A stretch of 8,974 nucleotides of DNA from Hyphomicrobiales bacterium. Lineage in GTDB: Bacteria > Pseudomonadota > Alphaproteobacteria > Rhizobiales > Aestuariivirgaceae. The stretch lies in NCBI GenBank assembly GCA_025362535.1, contig JANYGE010000213.1, positions 1 to 8,974 of the forward strand, in the 5' to 3' direction. The notes beneath the pieces are model-generated. The model was not told the origin of the DNA. It saw nothing but the letters and a program-made list of their open reading frames with translations, and did no database searches. A program made the position numbers and the translations under genes. This document shows positions 5,907 through 8,974 of this stretch, one piece after another (position 1 is the stretch's first letter; each line of letters starts with the position of its first letter).

Positions 5907-7708
5907 CAATGATTATCCCTTGGAATGCCTTGCGTTTTGGCAATGCGCTGGAATTTCGTGGAGCCTTTAATGATCATGCCCTGCGCCAATTGCTCAGTGG
6001 TGTTGCGGAAAATTTCCTGCCACGGGGTTTGCGAAGCTGGAACCTTGAAGCCCCCGCTGGCTTCAAGCTCTGCGCGACGTTTGGCAATCTCAGCATCGGA
6101 GATCAGCATATTGCATTCACCCGTAGTGAGGTCGATCTTAACCCGGTCACCATTGCGTACAATGCTAAGACCGCCACCAGCTGCTGCCTCAGGCGAAGCA
6201 TTCAAAATTGAAGGCGAGCCTGATGTGCCAGATTGTCTTCCATCACCAACGCAGGGAAGCGAGCGAATACCTTTCTCCAGCAGATGTGTGGGGGCTCGCA
6301 TATTCACAACTTCGGCTGCTCCGGGATAGCCAAGCGGGCCAACGCCGCGAATGAACAGAATGGTATTTTCATCAATACCAAGTGCAGGATTGTCGATATT
6401 GGCGTGATAATCTTCCGGTCCGTCAAACACGATGGCCTTGGCTTCAAAGGCGTTTGGCATTTTAGGATTTGACAAATAGCGCAAACGGAACTCTTCTGAG
6501 ATCACCGAAGTTTTCATAATCGCTGAATCAAACAAGTTGCCATGCAGCATTTTGAAGCCAGCATTTTTCATAATGGGGTCATCGAATTCTTTAATGACCT
6601 TTCGATTCCATGAGAATTTACCGCGGCAATTCTCGCCAATGCTTTTGCCATTGACGGTCATGGCATTCTCATGAATTTTACCAGCCTTGATCAGCTCGGC
6701 CACAACCGCAGGCACGCCGCCAGCGCGGTGATAATCTTCACCGAGATATTCACCAGCGGGTTGCAAATTCACCAGCAATGGCAAATCAAACCCATGAGTT
6801 TCCCAATCTTTCACTTCAAGCTCAAGCCCAAGCAAACGCGCAATACCATTCAAATGATTGGGCGCATTGGTTGAGCCGCCAATGGCGGTGTTCACCGCGA
6901 TAGCGTTTTCGAAGGATTGGCGCGTCATGATTTTGGACGGGGTTAAATCTTCACGCACCATTTCAACAATGCGCATTCCGGTTTCATAAGCGATCTGCCC
7001 GCGCTCTCTATAGGGTGCCGGGATGACAGCATTTCCAGGTAAGCTCATGCCGAGCACTTCGGTCAGTGAGTTCATCGTGGTGGCTGTGCCCATCGTATTA
7101 CAGAAACCAGCCGATGGCGCTGATGAGGCCACAAGATCGACAAAGCCTTCATAATCAATTTCACCCGTGGCCAATTTTTCACGCGCCATCCAAACAATGG
7201 TGCCGGAGCCTGTGCGTTGGCCCTTATAATCACCATTCAGCATGGGGCCGGATGATAAGGCAATTGCCGGAATATCAACGGTCGCTGCCGCCATCAAACA
7301 GGCTGGTGTGGTTTTATCACAGCCAATGGTCAGCACCACGCCATCAAGCGGATAGCCATAGAGCACTTCAACGAGTGAGAGATAGGCAAGGTTGCGATCC
7401 AGAGAGGCGGTGGGGCGCTTGCCAGTTTCTTGAATAGGGTGAATTGGAAATTCGAGCGGAACACCACCAGCCGCAATAATACCGTCGCGCACCCGCTTGG
7501 CGAGCTCCACATGCGACCGATTGCACGGGCTGAGATCAGAGCCTGTCTGGGCAATGCCGATAATCGGCTTGGCTCCCTGAAGTTCACCCCGCGTAAACCC
7601 GTAATTGAGATAGCGCTCCAAATACAGTGCTGTCATGTCGGCATTGTCTGGATTGTCGAACCAGTTTTGCGAACGCAGTTGGAGTGGTTTTTTTGGTGTT
7701 TTGGTCAT
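5906..7708 (-). CDS. xylD: IlvD/Edd-family sugar-acid dehydratase, probably D-xylonate dehydratase
   Basis: The 600-residue protein is a full-length [Fe-S] dehydratase. Cluster cysteines by family pattern are C62 (GSDLSPCN), C130 (GCDKTTP) and C203 ([11 protein letters not shown]). K132 in the same CDK motif is the usual Mg-site lysine, and the catalytic-loop serine is S493 in GDGRQSGT, followed by [15 protein letters not shown]. Long stretches such as [52 protein letters not shown] and the C-terminal PRDNH match what I recall of Caulobacter XylD. Rhizobial L-arabinonate dehydratase instead has SDMTPCN and ARMSGT. The expected reaction is xylonate to 2-keto-3-deoxyxylonate plus water, in the cytoplasm. 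The ATG at 7708 has a modest GAGAG seven bases upstream. It is coupled to the epimerase by TGATG. Related sugar acids (gluconate, galactonate, fuconate) cannot be excluded. Confidence 0.85.
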   Translation of the reverse strand: MTKTPKKPLQLRSQNWFDNPDNADMTALYLERYLNYGFTRGELQGAKPIIGIAQTGSDLSPCNRSHVELAKRVRDGIIAAGGVPLEFPIHPIQETGKRPTASLDRNLAYLSLVEVLYGYPLDGVVLTIGCDKTTPACLMAAATVDIPAIALSSGPMLNGDYKGQRTGSGTIVWMAREKLATGEIDYEGFVDLVASSAPSAGFCNTMGTATTMNSLTEVLGMSLPGNAVIPAPYRERGQIAYETGMRIVEMVREDLTPSKIMTRQSFENAIAVNTAIGGSTNAPNHLNGIARLLGLELEVKDWETHGFDLPLLVNLQPAGEYLGEDYHRAGGVPAVVAELIKAGKIHENAMTVNGKSIGENCRGKFSWNRKVIKEFDDPIMKNAGFKMLHGNLFDSAIMKTSVISEEFRLRYLSNPKMPNAFEAKAIVFDGPEDYHANIDNPALGIDENTILFIRGVGPLGYPGAAEVVNMRAPTHLLEKGIRSLPCVGDGRQSGTSGSPSILNASPEAAAGGGLSIVRNGDRVKIDLTTGECNMLISDAEIAKRRAELEASGGFKVPASQTPWQEIFRNTTEQLAQGMIIKGSTKFQRIAKTQGIPRDNH

Positions 7709-7719
7709 AGCGGGGCTCT

Positions 7720-7738
7720 CAAATCATTTGTCATACAT
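7720..7738 (-). promoter_or_regulatory. Candidate operator upstream of the sugar-acid dehydratase (GntR-like)
   Basis: Two overlapping near-palindromes lie 12-30 bases before the dehydratase start: CAAATCATTTG at 7720-7730 and TTGTCATACAT at 7728-7738. The second fits the GT-N3-AC core common to FCD-type GntR regulators of sugar-acid genes, with the outermost base of one half-site mismatched. The position over the leader would suit repression. No regulator gene is in the window, so the assignment is inference. Confidence 0.35.
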
Positions 7739-7781
7739 TTAATAGCGCCTGAACCTGGTTTCGTCCATCATCATCAAAAAT

Positions 7782-7797
7782 TTGACCATTTGAACAA
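7782..7797 (+). promoter_or_regulatory. RutR-like operator upstream of preT
   Basis: TTGACCATTTGAACAA matches the E. coli RutR consensus TTGACCAnnTGGTCAA, as I recall it, at 12 of the 14 defined positions; the left half-site is perfect. RutR is a TetR-family repressor that senses uracil/thymine and controls pyrimidine breakdown. The site is 40 bases before the preT start and overlaps the likely -35 hexamer, which is where a repressor would act. This agrees with the function of the downstream gene. Confidence 0.5.
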
Positions 7798-7810
7798 AAT
7801 CGGTCATGTT
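7782..7810 (+). promoter_or_regulatory. Possible preT promoter
   Basis: TTGACC at 7782-7787 is a five-of-six match to the -35 consensus. Seventeen bases on, CATGTT at 7805-7810 is a weak -10. The -35 coincides with the left half of the RutR-like box. The weak -10 keeps this tentative. Confidence 0.35.
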
Positions 7811-7837
7811 CTGATTCATTGGATTGGAGAAGCGTGA

Positions 7838-8974
7838 ATGGCCCTTGAACAAAAGCGTCTGAGCAAAACTCAATATGCAGAAAACTTTGCTGATCTGCAT
7901 CCGCCGCTGACTCCTCACGAAGCTTTGGTCGAATCTGATCGCTGCTATTTTTGCTATGATGCGCCCTGCATGAAGGCTTGCCCCACTTCGATTGATATTC
8001 CACTCTTTATTCGCGAAATTCAGGCGGGCCATCCAAAGTCTGCGGCTAAAACGATTTTTGATCAAAATATCATGGGAGGCATGTGCGCACGAGTTTGCCC
8101 CACGGAAACCCTGTGTGAAGAAGCTTGCGTGCGCGAAACGGCGGAAGGCAAGCCGGTTAAAATCGGCATGTTGCAGCGCTATGCCACTGATCAGGCCATG
8201 GTTGAAAAACATCCCTACAAGCGGAACCTGTCATCCGGCAAAAAAGTAGCGGTTATTGGCGCTGGCCCAGCTGGTCTTGCCTGCGCGCACCGTCTCGCCA
8301 TGCATGGACATGATGTAACGATTTTTGAAGCCCGCAAAAAATCGGGTGGCCTCAATGAATATGGTATTGCCGCTTATAAGGCCGTGGATGATTTTGCCCA
8401 GAAAGAAGTGGATTTCATTTTGTCGATCGGCGGCATCAGTATCAAGAACAATATGGCTCTGGGCAAAAAGCTGACACTCGCAAATTTGCAACGCGATTAT
8501 GATGCGGTGTTTTTAGGTTTGGGCCTTTCGGGGGTGAATGCCCTTGGCCTCAAGCATGAAGACGCAGAAGGCATTGAAGATGCCGTGAGTTACATTTCCG
8601 ATCTGCGCCAAGCCAAGGACAAATCAAAACTCACTGTCGGTCGCAATGTTTTGGTCATTGGTGGTGGCATGACGGCGATTGACGTTGCAATTCAATCCAA
8701 ATTGCTCGGCGCTGAAAATGTGACCATTCTTTATCGCCGTGGTGCGGGTCAGATGAAGGCGAGCGCCTATGAGCAAGACCTCGCCCAGACCAAAGGTGTT
8801 AAGATCATGCATTGGGTGGCGCCCAAGAAAATTCTGCTCAGGGGCAAAAAGGCAGTCGGCCTGAAATGCGAATATATGGCAATGAAAGGCAAGAAGCTGG
8901 AAGGCACAGGCGAGACTTTTGAACTTGCTGCCGACATGATTTTCAAAGCCATTGGGCAGACATTGGCCGGCCAG
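7838..8974 (+). CDS. preT: NAD-dependent dihydropyrimidine dehydrogenase, PreT subunit (cut by window edge)
   Basis: PreT is the FAD/Fe-S subunit that takes electrons from NADH and passes them to PreA, which reduces uracil and thymine to the dihydro forms. The frame is open for 379 codons to the window edge; the C-terminal few dozen residues are missing. An N-terminal GltD-like Fe-S domain has CYFCYDAPCMKAC (C36, C39, C44, C48) and CARVCPTETLCEEAC (C83, C87, C93, C97). Q113 in MLQR falls at the offset of the glutamine cluster ligand of mammalian dihydropyrimidine dehydrogenase. The FAD motif VIGAGPAGLACA is at 139-150 and the dinucleotide motif VIGGGMTAID at 273-282. The ATG at 7838 follows GGAG (7826-7829) by eight bases. 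The lack of a glutamate synthase large subunit and the RutR-like upstream box favour PreT over GltD. preA is expected just beyond 8974. Confidence 0.9.
   Translation, partial: MALEQKRLSKTQYAENFADLHPPLTPHEALVESDRCYFCYDAPCMKACPTSIDIPLFIREIQAGHPKSAAKTIFDQNIMGGMCARVCPTETLCEEACVRETAEGKPVKIGMLQRYATDQAMVEKHPYKRNLSSGKKVAVIGAGPAGLACAHRLAMHGHDVTIFEARKKSGGLNEYGIAAYKAVDDFAQKEVDFILSIGGISIKNNMALGKKLTLANLQRDYDAVFLGLGLSGVNALGLKHEDAEGIEDAVSYISDLRQAKDKSKLTVGRNVLVIGGGMTAIDVAIQSKLLGAENVTILYRRGAGQMKASAYEQDLAQTKGVKIMHWVAPKKILLRGKKAVGLKCEYMAMKGKKLEGTGETFELAADMIFKAIGQTLAGQ

Noticed and set aside
7783..7811. Extra inverted repeats TGACC...GGTCA (14-base spacer) and GAACA...TGTTC (10-base spacer)
   Set aside because: Five-base arms with long spacers are expected by chance and overlap the better RutR-like box.
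7739..8212. Open frame of 157 codons on the minus strand under preT
   Set aside because: It is antisense to the Fe-S domain of preT, whose motifs are unmistakable.
1..8974. Defence system, mobile element or new biosynthetic cluster
   Set aside because: All genes but two small membrane proteins and the coiled-coil protein belong to recognisable metabolic, rRNA-modification or exported-protein families; no recombinase, nuclease, terminal repeats or array was seen.

Overview
The window looks like an ordinary chromosomal stretch from an alphaproteobacterium, most likely of the Hyphomicrobiales (Rhizobiales) or a close relative. The pointers are an IalB-family periplasmic protein directly upstream of rlmN and near argG, a short HIG1-type twin-transmembrane protein, a Caulobacter-type xylonate dehydratase and a PreT-type pyrimidine reductase subunit. 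Base composition is near 50% GC by eye (not counted), low for this group. I see no phage, transposase, CRISPR array, tRNA or rRNA.

Layout. (1) 1-615, minus strand: the first 59 codons of argG (arginine synthesis), preceded by a small four-helix membrane protein of unknown function. (2) 602-1046: a small coiled-coil gene that appears split by an in-frame TGA, flanked by two copies of a short diverged repeat. One copy is the 3' end of rlmN. (3) 1047-3501, minus strand: a tight three-gene run, ialB-like, then a secreted phosphodiester-glycosidase-domain (DUF2233) protein, then rlmN. (4) 3595-4973, plus strand: a short-chain dehydrogenase overlapping a HIG1-like protein by ATGA, then a three-helix membrane protein. 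(5) 4989-7708, minus strand: a sugar-acid dehydratase of the D-xylonate dehydratase type, translationally coupled to an aldose 1-epimerase. (6) 7838-end, plus strand: preT, the FAD/Fe-S electron-input subunit of the bacterial NAD-dependent dihydropyrimidine dehydrogenase, cut by the window edge.

How the genes work together. The dehydratase/epimerase pair fits oxidative, non-phosphorylating pentose (xylose) use: the epimerase would supply the right sugar anomer and the dehydratase would convert xylonate to 2-keto-3-deoxyxylonate. preT fits the first step of reductive uracil/thymine breakdown, and its partner preA would be expected just past the window. The 129-bp gap between these two divergent units holds the most interesting regulatory signals: a RutR-like box overlapping the likely preT -35 element, and a GntR-like palindrome just upstream of the dehydratase start. 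These fit control by pyrimidines on one side and by a sugar-acid signal on the other, but both rest on motif matching by eye.

I did not find a new multi-gene system. The best second looks are the split coiled-coil gene, the rlmN-tail repeat, and the two operator candidates.
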